From: a virus
Length of the DNA stretch: 64,000 nt
Strand: one strand, 5' to 3'
Virus record (IMG/VR): IMGVR_UViG_3300043411_001118
Location: 39,808-103,807 of that record
Shown: positions 6,932 to 15,667 of the stretch, piece after piece
How positions within the stretch are numbered: position 1 is the first letter of the stretch
How the letters are laid out: each line of letters starts with the position of its first letter
Position numbers and translations under genes: made by a program
Notes under the pieces: generated by a model
The model's input: the letters and a program-made list of their open reading frames with translations, nothing else
Told to the model about the DNA's origin: nothing
The model's database searches: none

Positions 6932-9202
6932 CTAATTCAATGGTTGTTTATTAAAATCAACCGGACATGCCCCACCATCACACTTCACATGAGAAAAATC
7001 TAAGTCTTCCTTCTCTTCTCTAATTATTGCCCTAGAAATTTCTTCGTATTGAGCCTTAGTAATTGGTTCTTCTGGTTGATATTCATATGCGGTCATATCT
7101 GCTTGTGGCATGACCGAACAACACTTAATTTTTTTCTGATGTAAGTACAACATCCGTTTAAATTCTGCATAAGAAACTAATTCTGGACGATACTTAAGAG
7201 TATAAGAAATCTGATTTCCGTATTGTTGTTCTTGTTGAACCCCATTTTCATCTATCCCATCTATCCAATATTTTTCTCCGAGAACCAACCATTGATATTG
7301 CTCTCCTGGTGTAGCATCTCCTGCCATAACCAACCTATCCTCCATCCCCAATGACGCAATTGTTGGACAAGTCGGAAACCCGATAATAACGGTTCCTTGA
7401 TAAGTTTTTAATTCTCTTGTTGGATACCCAGATTTTTTATACGTCTCGACCAAAGAATCATCCGAACGAAACTGCACCCATCGTAAATAATAACTCATTG
7501 CGGGAAGGTGCCAGCCTTCAGTAAGACCAAAAATTTTCGATGTAGTACCGGCTGGCTTGATGGTTGTCATCGTATGTGGAATATTTCGTCCAAGAATTTT
7601 TGAATATTTTTCGGACTCATCTTTTACTGCATGGTTAAATCTATTGAGCGTTAACCAAAAATCTTTTGATTTCTTTTCATCGATTAAATCTCTAAAACCA
7701 TAACCAAAAAATTTCCATGCGAATTCGTGAATACCTGTAATACCAACTCCAATCCGATTTGTTCGATCTACTTCTTTCTTGTATAAAAAATCCATTAGAT
7801 TTGTTCTGATGAGCGCCCGTGTAGTTGCGCGAAACGCATCTTCTGCTTCATCTAACGTATCGGCATGAAATGGAACAACATCAGCTATTGTGCAATAGGC
7901 ACCAAGCATGTTTAGAGCCACTTCACCACATGGGTTAGTGATCATTACATTTTTTTTCTTCTTTGCTCTCTTTGCCAGTTTACTCATCAGTATTTGAGTA
8001 TCATCATTAAGCTGATATTTTTTACTTCCAACGTAATCGCCCCGATTCAAATCTTCCCATCCAGACAAATTTTGAGCCAACTTATCTTGATTAATAATCC
8101 CCGGTTCTCCTGTTCCATCTGCATAAGAACAGAGTGTTAATAATTCATGAACCTTTCTTGCATGAATTGCTAATTCGGATTTGTATTTCGAGTCTTTCTT
8201 TTTGAGTGATAGTAAATCCCAATATTCTTTATCGACCGTAACGCTATTATTTGAAGACCACAAAAAACTGAACAAGGACGATTGTTTTCTGAGATTAATT
8301 ATTTTTTCTAAATCCGCGCCGATAAATTCTATCGGACGCTTTATTTGAATAAAGTCTAAAATTGTTTTGTCTCTCCAATTTTTTGTGGACATCCGGGCTG
8401 CGCGTCTCGCACCACCAACCAATACACACTCCGCGAAATAATGATCAATGAACAGTGCTTGTTTCCATGCCGACAGGCCAGCGCCTTTTAATGATGCTGC
8501 CTTTTGAAAAGCGTTCATCAATGGAACGGGACCACTCGCAGGACGATTTTGCATCCCACCAATCAAAGAACCTCTGCACCTAACTTTTGAAAAATCCAAG
8601 ATCAGCATTTTATCTCGGTGAATTTTTTCGAACGCCGAATTTTCCCAAATTTCTAATGCCTTAGCCCAACCTTCTCGACTATCTGGAACCTCGAACCAAA
8701 GAATGTCCTTTCCGTTTCCGTATTTGTGTTTAGCATCCCTAGCACTTTCATGTGCTGAAAAATCGAAATCTTTGTGCGTTTCGTCTAAAACACATCTAAT
8801 CGTTGGAGCATTATCCCAATTCACAACAATAACATCATCATCATATGCACGACCCACACCCGACCCATTTAAAAGCAAATAAAATAATAAAAATGATGTT
8901 GGGGCAGTAGCACAATTGGTAAAAACCTCTCCATTTCTTAGTGGCTGATTAATATCTCCATGTTGTAAGTGTCTGCCCGATAACAGAATAGTTCCCTTAG
9001 CAATGTGTTGCTCTAAAATATTCCCCTCTTGTTCCCCACGATTCTCATCAGGATCTAATAATGAATTTCCTAATGCAACACGCTTTGCAACATCCCCCCA
9101 AGATTCCCTTTCCCCATTTTCTTTAATTCTTAATATTGTTCTTTCAGCAACAGCTTGACCCATACCAGAGTCTAATTCTCTAACAAATATTTTATTGGAC
9201 AT
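6932..9202 (-). CDS. nrdJ: Adenosylcobalamin-dependent class II ribonucleotide reductase, monomeric type
   Basis: The 756-aa protein has the RNR core: TNCATAPTS (C97), the NPCGE loop (423-427, C425) with the thiyl-radical cysteine, and C-terminal redox cysteines in CDGGACP near residue 745. Size and these segments match the monomeric B12-dependent enzyme of Lactobacillus leichmannii and aquatic phages rather than the NrdA/NrdB pair of T4. It would make deoxynucleotides (by family, from triphosphates) for phage DNA, and needs cobalamin from the host. No thioredoxin or NrdB is visible nearby. The ATG is 73 bases from the next gene, which may hold a promoter. Confidence 0.9.
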   Translation of the reverse strand: MSNKIFVRELDSGMGQAVAERTILRIKENGERESWGDVAKRVALGNSLLDPDENRGEQEGNILEQHIAKGTILLSGRHLQHGDINQPLRNGEVFTNCATAPTSFLLFYLLLNGSGVGRAYDDDVIVVNWDNAPTIRCVLDETHKDFDFSAHESARDAKHKYGNGKDILWFEVPDSREGWAKALEIWENSAFEKIHRDKMLILDFSKVRCRGSLIGGMQNRPASGPVPLMNAFQKAASLKGAGLSAWKQALFIDHYFAECVLVGGARRAARMSTKNWRDKTILDFIQIKRPIEFIGADLEKIINLRKQSSLFSFLWSSNNSVTVDKEYWDLLSLKKKDSKYKSELAIHARKVHELLTLCSYADGTGEPGIINQDKLAQNLSGWEDLNRGDYVGSKKYQLNDDTQILMSKLAKRAKKKKNVMITNPCGEVALNMLGAYCTIADVVPFHADTLDEAEDAFRATTRALIRTNLMDFLYKKEVDRTNRIGVGITGIHEFAWKFFGYGFRDLIDEKKSKDFWLTLNRFNHAVKDESEKYSKILGRNIPHTMTTIKPAGTTSKIFGLTEGWHLPAMSYYLRWVQFRSDDSLVETYKKSGYPTRELKTYQGTVIIGFPTCPTIASLGMEDRLVMAGDATPGEQYQWLVLGEKYWIDGIDENGVQQEQQYGNQISYTLKYRPELVSYAEFKRMLYLHQKKIKCCSVMPQADMTAYEYQPEEPITKAQYEEISRAIIREEKEDLDFSHVKCDGGACPVDFNKQPLN

Positions 9203-9281
9203 ATGACCTTAATAATTTTTGGATGTGTGTTTATATATCCAGAACGATTTTTAGTAAAGAAGTTTGAACGAAAACAACTAA

Positions 9282-10205
9282 TTAAATTTGAGATAATTTT
9301 CTTTGTAATTTTGCAAGACCGTGAATGCATCCCAATTTGATATCGGATTTTCTCTTTGATGGCTCTTTAGCCTCAACCGAATCCTCTTCTAGCATATTCA
9401 ATACCGAATGCCATAACAAAAAATAATCTCCACCACTGAATTTGTGGACCGCAGATTTTAATTGTTCATCTGTTAACATCTGATCTAAATTTCTTCCACA
9501 AAATTCTGTACAAACTTCATATCCATCTACAGTTACACCAAATTGATTATTTGGAATAGCATGTCGCATGTCGTGGAATTCTAAAAAATCTGCCCCCGCT
9601 GGTCCTTGAGACGGCGCACTTCCAGATGGATTTCTAATTGTTTTAATTGATGGATCGACAGAATTTATTACATCAACAACTTTTTGTGCAGCCGCCGATG
9701 TGAAATTATCTTCGAGTCCTAAAACGATTCTTAACTCTCCGACACCATGCGCCTTATGAAAATCTACAATATCCTCGATCCGATTTCTCAAATGAAAAAA
9801 TGTTTTTGGATGATCGTGAACCAATCGTTTATTATACGCACCGGGATCTAATTTATAGAGTAAATTCCTAGAATCGATCTGGTTTTTCCTGCGATCAACT
9901 TCGTTTGACAGATAGATTATTGTTGTGGAATTTTCTCCAGCAATCGAGTACCACTTCTTAATATTCTTCTTTCTTCGACCAAACGAATTCCATACAAAGG
10001 ATATAACCTTACGCCCTTCGATATGATGATAAAAAGACAAAACGACATCAGCATGTTTTGGTGAATAACCTTGAAGTCCGAGTGGAGCTAATCCTATATC
10101 CATTACATTTTTCCTAGCACTAAAATTAAAGATTGGTTCAGTAAACATCAACAATGATAGGCATATACTTGTGACCGTGTAAAATACAGATTCGTGGATG
10201 GACAT
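9282..10205 (-). CDS. Hypothetical protein, 307 aa
   Basis: No family recognised. A short hydrophobic stretch near the N-terminus (VTSICLSLLMF) could be a signal or membrane segment. The rest alternates beta strands and helices (KVISFVWNSFG, STTIIYLSNEVD, ELRIVLGLEDN) with histidine-rich VHDHPKTFFHL, suggesting a TIM-barrel-like enzyme, but I cannot name one. The ATG follows directly on a perfect 12-base inverted repeat whose loop contains AGGAGAG. Confidence 0.6.
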   Translation of the reverse strand: MSIHESVFYTVTSICLSLLMFTEPIFNFSARKNVMDIGLAPLGLQGYSPKHADVVLSFYHHIEGRKVISFVWNSFGRRKKNIKKWYSIAGENSTTIIYLSNEVDRRKNQIDSRNLLYKLDPGAYNKRLVHDHPKTFFHLRNRIEDIVDFHKAHGVGELRIVLGLEDNFTSAAAQKVVDVINSVDPSIKTIRNPSGSAPSQGPAGADFLEFHDMRHAIPNNQFGVTVDGYEVCTEFCGRNLDQMLTDEQLKSAVHKFSGGDYFLLWHSVLNMLEEDSVEAKEPSKRKSDIKLGCIHGLAKLQRKLSQI

Positions 10206-10207
10206 AT

Positions 10208-10252
10208 TTAAATTCGTTACTCTCCTAGTGATTTAGGGAATAACGAATTTAA
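10208..10252. repeat. Perfect 12-base inverted repeat before a start codon
   Basis: TTAAATTCGTTA (10208-10219) and its exact complement (10241-10252) flank a 21-base loop that holds the only ribosome-site-like sequence for the gene starting at 10205. There is no T tract, so it is not a standard terminator. Folding of the message would affect translation of that gene. Confidence 0.6.
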
Positions 10253-10253
10253 C

Positions 10254-11279
10254 CTAGCACCGCTTCCACATTTTAAACTTAGCTAACGCCAATGCCCCAG
10301 AGAATGTGTTGTCATCAATTATTTTGTGAACCTCTTGAGAGGATTTCCCAGATAAAACCATGTCATTGATATCCTTATCAACAATCGTCCTTGGCCATAC
10401 CACCACATATCCCCCAGACTTAATGACCTGTTCCTGATTTTTACAGACCTCAAAATTCCTTGGCTGATTGTCAAACACATACACCGGATCTTCTATTTTG
10501 ATTCCTGTCTCATCCTCAAAAGTTTTGAGCTTCTGTTTTAGAGAAGCATTCATTGCAGCTAGAGCATTTGGGAGAAATAAAGAATCAATTGGACCCTCAA
10601 CCACGTATGTTTTTTTGTTTGGTGTCCAAGTATCAATCCCATACAACATAGCATCGTCATCGAGTTTTGTTGTGATATAACGTAGTACATTTGGATCTGT
10701 TGAAAGTGTGCGCCCCTGGATCGCAACAACCCCACCAGACTTATTAAAAACGGGAATAACTATTCTCGACTCTACATTTCGTTCTTTGTATCTTGTGGGA
10801 AATGTCGTATTAACCAATCCCCAGAAATCGTCCGTGTAATATAATCTGTCATATTTTTCAATTGGAATTTTTCTTCCATCCAAATACTTTCGCGCCGGAT
10901 GCTCAACATCTAATTTTGAAATCAATGTTGAACCAACAAATTTTTTCTCAACATCTTTCTTAACTGGTCGAATTAATTTTTTCTGAGTCGGCCTCTGTGG
11001 ATTGACCTTATTTTTATGAAGTTCGAGGATGTACTCTCGATGTAACGATGGATCGATATCCTTCAAGAAATTATAAAACGATTTTGCAATCCCACAATTA
11101 TGACAATAGAAATATATCTCCTGATTTTTTCCAAGGAAATATCCGCGAGTTTTTCTCTTACTCTTTTTTGAATCTCCACAAAATGGACAAGAACAAACCC
11201 AGAGTCCAACATTTTTCTGTTTAAAATTTCTTAATTGATTCGAAACGAATCTTAGATATTGAACCTCAAGATAATACAT
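10254..11279 (-). CDS. 61: DNA primase (gp61-like)
   Basis: The N-terminal zinc-binding domain has CSCPFCGD and, about 25 residues on, FYCHNCG. The TOPRIM region follows: VVEGPIDSLFLPN near residue 225 and VFDNQPRN further on, with DKDINDMV supplying acidic metal ligands. This is the T4 gp61 architecture; it primes lagging strands with the gp41 helicase encoded at 22562. Length (341 aa) equals T4 gp61 closely. ATG start 5 bases after the preceding stop. Confidence 0.9.
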   Translation of the reverse strand: MYYLEVQYLRFVSNQLRNFKQKNVGLWVCSCPFCGDSKKSKRKTRGYFLGKNQEIYFYCHNCGIAKSFYNFLKDIDPSLHREYILELHKNKVNPQRPTQKKLIRPVKKDVEKKFVGSTLISKLDVEHPARKYLDGRKIPIEKYDRLYYTDDFWGLVNTTFPTRYKERNVESRIVIPVFNKSGGVVAIQGRTLSTDPNVLRYITTKLDDDAMLYGIDTWTPNKKTYVVEGPIDSLFLPNALAAMNASLKQKLKTFEDETGIKIEDPVYVFDNQPRNFEVCKNQEQVIKSGGYVVVWPRTIVDKDINDMVLSGKSSQEVHKIIDDNTFSGALALAKFKMWKRC

Positions 11280-11284
11280 TGGGG

Positions 11285-11563
11285 CTAGACCCCGCTATAC
11301 AAGCCAAGAATTTTTTTCGAGATGGCCTCTAAATTTTTTCTTGAATCCCTATAAGCTGAAATTTCTTTCTTGATTTGATCTTTACTGAATTCAAATTTGA
11401 TCCAGGTTCTTTGGCGAATTGTTGTATCGATTTGAAAAAATATTTCATCAACAGTGAATTTTTTCTCATAAACTCCATCATATAAAATTCCACCAATCAA
11501 CTGAATTAAATTATCATCATTCGGATCGATCATTTTAATTCCTCCGAACATATCATCCAACAT
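11285..11563 (-). CDS. Hypothetical protein, 92 aa
   Basis: Two starts are possible: ATG at 11563 with GGAG 7 bases upstream, or ATG at 11533 with GGAGG 7 bases upstream; both have good ribosome sites, so two forms differing by 10 residues may be made. The protein is acidic at the N-terminus (MIDPNDDNL) and helical after. No family recognised. Position between primase and lysis genes gives no clue to function. Confidence 0.6.
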   Translation of the reverse strand: MLDDMFGGIKMIDPNDDNLIQLIGGILYDGVYEKKFTVDEIFFQIDTTIRQRTWIKFEFSKDQIKKEISAYRDSRKNLEAISKKILGLYSGV

Positions 11564-11575
11564 CGTATTTCTCCG

Positions 11576-11881
11576 CTAAGGTCTATAACCTATATTATAA
11601 TACGACTTACATGCCCTAACAATAGCTGATTGTTCCTCAGAAAATCTTTTAATATCGTCCATGTTTAAAGAGAAGTTTTTATAGGACTCTGGACTCATTG
11701 ATATCCAGACCGCATCTTTTGAATCGACGAAAACCTTATATTCGACAGACCTAGCTGTGATTGGTTTTGGATCTTCGAATACAAATGGGAGTCTCGCAAC
11801 CCTAGAAACAACAATTTCAATCGGCTTAGAACACCCGACTAAGATCAGCAAAATCAGAAAAATACTTCTTGGTAGCGTCAT
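11576..11881 (-). CDS. Outer-membrane spanin lipoprotein (o-spanin, Rz1-like)
   Basis: The first 17 residues (MTLPRSIFLILLILVGC) end in a lipobox, so lipidation at C17 is expected. The mature part is small (84 aa), proline-containing (PFVFEDPKP) and has ARSVEYKVF, similar to o-spanins of tailed phages. The gene starts inside the preceding i-spanin frame, overlapping it by 56 bases, the classical nested/overlapping spanin layout. It would join the i-spanin across the periplasm to fuse inner and outer membranes at lysis. Confidence 0.68.
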   Translation of the reverse strand: MTLPRSIFLILLILVGCSKPIEIVVSRVARLPFVFEDPKPITARSVEYKVFVDSKDAVWISMSPESYKNFSLNMDDIKRFSEEQSAIVRACKSYYNIGYRP

Positions 11882-12203
11882 TAATCCTCTTTTCGACTAG
11901 CCCTGGTTTCGCCTTTAAAAGTCTAGAAAACCCATCATTCTTTCTATTCAAACTTCGTTTTAACCTTTCGTGACGAACCTCCGAACTTCTAACAATACTT
12001 AGCCTATCCGATAGGAACTTCTGCAACATCTCATGATCTAATTTTTGATTGGTTATAGCCTCAGATGTGAGCCTCATTAACTCAGTTTTGATGGTACTAG
12101 CTTCGGACAAGGCTAGGATTGCCGCCCGTTGTGTGGCCATATACGACCCCAGGAAGGTCATAACAAGTAGTAAGACAGGATAGATTATAAAACTATACTT
12201 CAT
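11826..12203 (-). CDS. Inner-membrane spanin (i-spanin, Rz-like)
   Basis: One N-terminal transmembrane helix (YSFIIYPVLLLVMTFLGSYM, 3-22) is followed by a long charged helical region likely to form a coiled coil, then a KPGLVEKRINDATKKYF motif seen in Rz/LysB-type proteins. With the overlapping lipoprotein gene this makes a two-component spanin. Its start overlaps the gene upstream by 11 bases. Family assignment rests on topology and overlap, not on strong sequence identity. Confidence 0.65.
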   Translation of the reverse strand: MKYSFIIYPVLLLVMTFLGSYMATQRAAILALSEASTIKTELMRLTSEAITNQKLDHEMLQKFLSDRLSIVRSSEVRHERLKRSLNRKNDGFSRLLKAKPGLVEKRINDATKKYFSDFADLSRVF

Positions 12204-12435
12204 CTTTGGATGGATCTATAAGTCCTTGAATATACTCAAGAAGTACAGAAGAATTGCTCATCTCTCCCCAGGACGATTTCTCGCCTCCGATCTTCACACA
12301 CTCCCTATTACAAAAATCTTGAGCGTTTTTTAAAATGAAGTTGGCGCAGGATGTGTATGCCTCGATCAAATTTGGATCGAGCTTCTGAACAGATTCATAC
12401 GAAAATTTCCTAGCTTCTAGACCAACTGCACTCAT
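12193..12435 (-). CDS. Hypothetical protein, 80 aa
   Basis: ATG start overlapping the deformylase stop (ATGA). Three cysteines (CANFILKNAQDFCNREC) sit in predicted helices. No family recognised. Tight coupling with deformylase and spanins indicates a shared transcript. Confidence 0.55.
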   Translation of the reverse strand: MSAVGLEARKFSYESVQKLDPNLIEAYTSCANFILKNAQDFCNRECVKIGGEKSSWGEMSNSSVLLEYIQGLIDPSKDEV

Positions 12436-13130
12436 GGATTCACCAATTGATATCTAACATTTTTTACTTTTCTTGGAATGAGATATTGTGGACCAGTCTT
12501 TTTAAACCATCTTCGAAAAATATCTTTCTTAAGATTGCTCAACCGATCAATGAATAACGTTCCAATCAAATGATCCATTTCGTGCTGAACACAACACGCC
12601 GCCTTTCCGGTGAAGGTTTCTGTTTTTTCTTCACCTGTTCTAGTCTGATATTTTAACGTCACACTATCAAATCTGTTTACCTTTTCAGACCACCCATGAA
12701 ATGACAAACATCCCTCAATGGAAATGATCTCTCCGCTTGTATCAACAAATGATGGATTGATAAATTCTCTTGCGTCTGTGAAATTATCTGAAACATCCAT
12801 CACAAACATGCTCATGTTAAGTCCGACCTGAACCGCCGCAACGCCATAGCCGCCGTATGCATACATTGTGTTTTTCATTCGGTCTAGGCGAATTGCAACA
12901 TCTTCATCAAAGATTGTTACTTTATTTGCAATCGTCCTGAGTGGACCCACTCCCAATTGAGAATTTAACTCCTTACTTGTCAGAGTCAAAATCTTATATA
13001 ACTCAACAACGTCTCTTTCATCTGTTGTTAATTTTGGAGTCTCTATTGGAGTCTCTATTGGAGTCTCTATTGGAGTCTCTATTGGAGTCTCTATTGGAGT
13101 CTCTATTGGAGTCACGGCATTTTCTTGCAT
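12432..13130 (-). CDS. def: Peptide deformylase with repeat-built N-terminal linker
   Basis: All three deformylase motifs are present: GYGVAAVQ (94-101), EGCLS (139-143) with the metal Cys, and HEMDH (183-187). It removes formyl groups from nascent proteins and may favour phage protein synthesis, as proposed for aquatic phage deformylases. The enzyme core begins near residue 34. Before it lies PIET repeated six times, encoded by a perfect 12-base tandem repeat, which ordinary deformylases lack. The C-terminus is extended and basic. Confidence 0.9.
   Translation of the reverse strand: MQENAVTPIETPIETPIETPIETPIETPIETPKLTTDERDVVELYKILTLTSKELNSQLGVGPLRTIANKVTIFDEDVAIRLDRMKNTMYAYGGYGVAAVQVGLNMSMFVMDVSDNFTDAREFINPSFVDTSGEIISIEGCLSFHGWSEKVNRFDSVTLKYQTRTGEEKTETFTGKAACCVQHEMDHLIGTLFIDRLSNLKKDIFRRWFKKTGPQYLIPRKVKNVRYQLVNP
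13036..13107 (-). repeat. Six perfect copies of a 12-base tandem repeat
   Basis: The unit GGAGTCTCTATT (plus strand) occurs six times without a mismatch, plus a partial seventh copy. It encodes PIET repeats in the deformylase N-terminus. Being a multiple of three, copy-number change by slippage would keep the frame. Confidence 0.95.
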
Positions 13131-13370
13131 TTAATTTTCCTGTAAATCTAAATCTCTAATTTCCTGAATACCATATCGTTTTGTTCCAAGATAGTACCCA
13201 CTCGAATCTCTTTCTAATTTCGATACTTGTTTGGTATCAAAATAAATTACTGCTAAATCATTTTGGATATTCGTTTTGTATGTTACTCCGATAGTTCTTA
13301 AATATTTTTCGATATCTTCCAAATCGTCGATTTGTTCTTTTACAAGAATTCGTCCGAGTCCCACTATCAT
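13131..13370 (-). CDS. Hypothetical protein, 79 aa
   Basis: ATG start overlapping the stop of the next gene upstream (ATGA), stop immediately before the deformylase start. MIVGLGRILVKEQIDDLED, with alternating strands and helices. No family recognised. Confidence 0.58.
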   Translation of the reverse strand: MIVGLGRILVKEQIDDLEDIEKYLRTIGVTYKTNIQNDLAVIYFDTKQVSKLERDSSGYYLGTKRYGIQEIRDLDLQEN

Positions 13371-13579
13371 TTGATAACCGTTTTAATCATCCGAATAAAG
13401 GCATCCAGTTCTTCTGGATCGAATGCCCACCTTTCAGTTTTCAAAACTATATAGTCACCTTGACCCGCATTATATTTTTCGATTTCAATAAATTGATCAT
13501 CTTCGTTTGGACCGCAAGAATCGGATGGTTGAGAATATGTGGATTTTACCAGAATTGGATCGGGATTAATGTTTGCCAT
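13367..13579 (-). CDS. Hypothetical protein, 70 aa
   Basis: Acidic protein starting MANINPDPILVKST and ending in an amphipathic helix (ELDAFIRMIKTVIK). ATG start follows a 53-base gap containing an inverted repeat (CAGATTT-ATA-AAATCTG, about 13592-13608) and a TTTACA-16-TATTTT promoter-like pair, so this may be the first gene of the deformylase-spanin run. Function unknown. Confidence 0.55.
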   Translation of the reverse strand: MANINPDPILVKSTYSQPSDSCGPNEDDQFIEIEKYNAGQGDYIVLKTERWAFDPEELDAFIRMIKTVIK

Positions 13580-13632
13580 TCAAATAAAATAGCAGATTTA
13601 TAAAATCTGTAAAGAACTACTGTTAGGTGTCC

Positions 13633-14568
13633 CTACCACTTAGTTCCAAAAGACAACACCCCATATGTGTGTGTGTTTGCCTTTTGTTCAACATAATCCT
13701 TAGTTCTAATATTGTAGTCGAATCGAATGATGTAGTTGTGATACTCAACATGAATACCCATATTCATTGAATTAACAACGGGTTCTGAATCAACAGTATG
13801 AATATTATCCTGAAACAAACTCCCATCATAATGGAGATTTCTAACAACCGCACGAGCCGACAAATCAAGAGAAGTATAACAAATAAAATCATCCAATTTC
13901 TGAGCATTGTCCATACCCGGAACATTGTATCCGAGTCTCCATCCATGAACGAATTCGAAATCTGTATGGACCGTTCCTGCCCTATAATTTGTTGCTCCGA
14001 CAGAAACAAAATCCCAATCACGAAAATTAGAACGATGGTTTTCCCACATCCTAGAATAGTTAATGTTCAATGTTGGTTCATCTGCAATCTGATTGTCCCA
14101 TCCATTTGGTGGTGCGCCCTTTCCCAGATCGTTATGAATAAATTTTTGAAGTCCCTCCGCGCCCGAATACTTTCCGACAACACCCAATGCAATTTCTGTA
14201 CTGATTCTTCGTTCACTATTTGCATTGATTCTCTTGGCTCTAAATTCTAAGAGTCCAGAATATGGAACATCATCTTCAATGACATTCGGATTTCGAATGT
14301 CATCTGGTGTGTACATGTTCTGTTCCACCGTGAATAATATTCTGGAAAGTTTCTTTGGATCTTGATCATCTACAACCAAAGAAGGAATCGTTTCTGCAAA
14401 ATTTTTAATCGTCTCCGAAGCCTTTTCAGCTTCAATGTTAGTCTGAAACCTAATCTGGGACGTAAAATTTTCATCTGTATTTCCGATGATGTCGTTTGAG
14501 AGATTGAACGAATGTCTTCCGGTGCAACTTGATAGGATTAGTATACAGAGAATTAAGATTTTTTTCAC
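13633..14568 (-). CDS. lpxR: LpxR-family lipid A 3'-O-deacylase-like outer-membrane protein
   Basis: The 311-aa protein carries the LpxR (DUF2219) landmarks in order: NDIIGNTDENFTSQIR (25-40), VEQNMYTPDDI (81-91), DDVPYSGLL (99-107), KFIHNDLG (142-149, candidate catalytic H145), GWDNQIADEP, and a C-terminal run of strands ending YGVLSFGTKW with a terminal aromatic residue as in beta-barrels. LpxR enzymes remove the 3'-acyloxyacyl group of lipid A. The signal peptide ends LSSC, so it may also be lipidated. The start is GTG with AAGGA 8 bases upstream. Such a gene is unusual in a phage; alteration of the infected cell's surface is inferred. Confidence 0.85.
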   Translation of the reverse strand: MKKILILCILILSSCTGRHSFNLSNDIIGNTDENFTSQIRFQTNIEAEKASETIKNFAETIPSLVVDDQDPKKLSRILFTVEQNMYTPDDIRNPNVIEDDVPYSGLLEFRAKRINANSERRISTEIALGVVGKYSGAEGLQKFIHNDLGKGAPPNGWDNQIADEPTLNINYSRMWENHRSNFRDWDFVSVGATNYRAGTVHTDFEFVHGWRLGYNVPGMDNAQKLDDFICYTSLDLSARAVVRNLHYDGSLFQDNIHTVDSEPVVNSMNMGIHVEYHNYIIRFDYNIRTKDYVEQKANTHTYGVLSFGTKW

Positions 14569-14579
14569 GAACCGATTCC

Positions 14580-15011
14580 TTAGTTATAAGCAAACTCCAT
14601 TCCGTATTCGTGTAATAGTGGTTCCAATACCGATTTCAGATGTGGATTGAAACAGTATATAGGTATGTTAAACTTCAGCGCCCAACGGATTTCTGTGGCC
14701 ATTTGAAATGTAATTTCATCTCCGGCCAACCACAACTCATCAAAAAATCCTTTCTCAAAATATACATAATTCATTTCAACAGCTTTTTGAAGTTCTCCTG
14801 CATGTGCTTCATCAACTAAACGGTATGACATGTAGTATGGGGTTATTGGATTAACGAACGGATAATTTTTTATAATGTGGTGAACGAGATTTTCGATTTT
14901 GATCAAGTTGCCGTCTAGGTTATCTCCGATAGTTGGATGAGAAATGTAGGCAACGAACCGGGACGATTTGACTTGATCGTAGAGATAACTTTTATTCTTA
15001 GCTTTACTCAT
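14580..15011 (-). CDS. DUF4406/nucleoside deoxyribosyltransferase-like protein
   Basis: ATG at 15009-15011 is preferred over an upstream TTG at 15029. The protein has the Rossmann-like pattern VAYISHPTIGD, NYPFVNPITPYYMS, a central FFDELWLAGDE and EIRWALKFNIPIYCFNP, typical of phage DUF4406-type proteins related to nucleoside 2-deoxyribosyltransferases. A nucleotide-related role is only an inference. It sits just upstream of the LpxR-like gene and probably shares its transcript. Confidence 0.6.
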   Translation of the reverse strand: MSKAKNKSYLYDQVKSSRFVAYISHPTIGDNLDGNLIKIENLVHHIIKNYPFVNPITPYYMSYRLVDEAHAGELQKAVEMNYVYFEKGFFDELWLAGDEITFQMATEIRWALKFNIPIYCFNPHLKSVLEPLLHEYGMEFAYN

Positions 15012-15097
15012 GTTGTTAACCGTATGCAACCTTACTTATTCAGACAACACTAGTTTATCAGAGATCTACTATTTGTCTAGTTTGGCTACTTCCAAAT

Positions 15098-15667
15098 CTA
15101 TTTATTTGGTTTTGGGCGGCGTGTGAGTTTTAAGAAATCGTCAAATGTCTTCTTTTTGTATTTTTCTTGTGCAGATTTTGAAACGGCTGGATCATCTCCA
15201 TCATGACCCGTTCCGGCAATGGCTCCGGTCCCGACTGCATTAGCCGCTGCATCCTCAGTGAATGACTTGATCCATTCCTCAAATTCTTTTCTTCTTTCCT
15301 GAACCATTTCAAACCAATCCGTAACAGACTCAACTAATAGATCTGGATCTCGATCATAGTCTTTATTATTCTGTTCTTTTAATAGGAACAATGCAGCCGC
15401 GAAGGACGCGATTCTGGTTTTTCCGAATGGAAGTTTTTCTAAGATTCTTTTTAAATTGAATACCAATCTATCAAATAGTGTGTATGCATTTTTTTCTTCT
15501 GGAGTTTTTAAATCTTTCCCTTTCTTTAAAACCTTCCCATCCTTATCGATAATTCCCAATTCGAATGCTTTAGTTTTTTCAAATGGTGTGGTCAGACGCT
15601 TCAGTGTTGAATACAACATCAACAAATCAATCGCAACATTTTCTGTTAGAAAACATTTTGTTTTCAT
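15098..15667 (-). CDS. Conserved phage protein of unknown function, 189 aa
   Basis: Helical protein with YTLFDRLVFNLKRILEKL and KTRIASFAAALFLLKEQ, then a flexible Gly/Ala stretch (AVGTGAIAGTGHDGDD) and a basic C-terminus. The layout resembles a protein conserved among aquatic T4-like phages and may be virion-associated, but I cannot name it. Its ATG overlaps the TGA of the gene upstream. Confidence 0.6.
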   Translation of the reverse strand: MKTKCFLTENVAIDLLMLYSTLKRLTTPFEKTKAFELGIIDKDGKVLKKGKDLKTPEEKNAYTLFDRLVFNLKRILEKLPFGKTRIASFAAALFLLKEQNNKDYDRDPDLLVESVTDWFEMVQERRKEFEEWIKSFTEDAAANAVGTGAIAGTGHDGDDPAVSKSAQEKYKKKTFDDFLKLTRRPKPNK

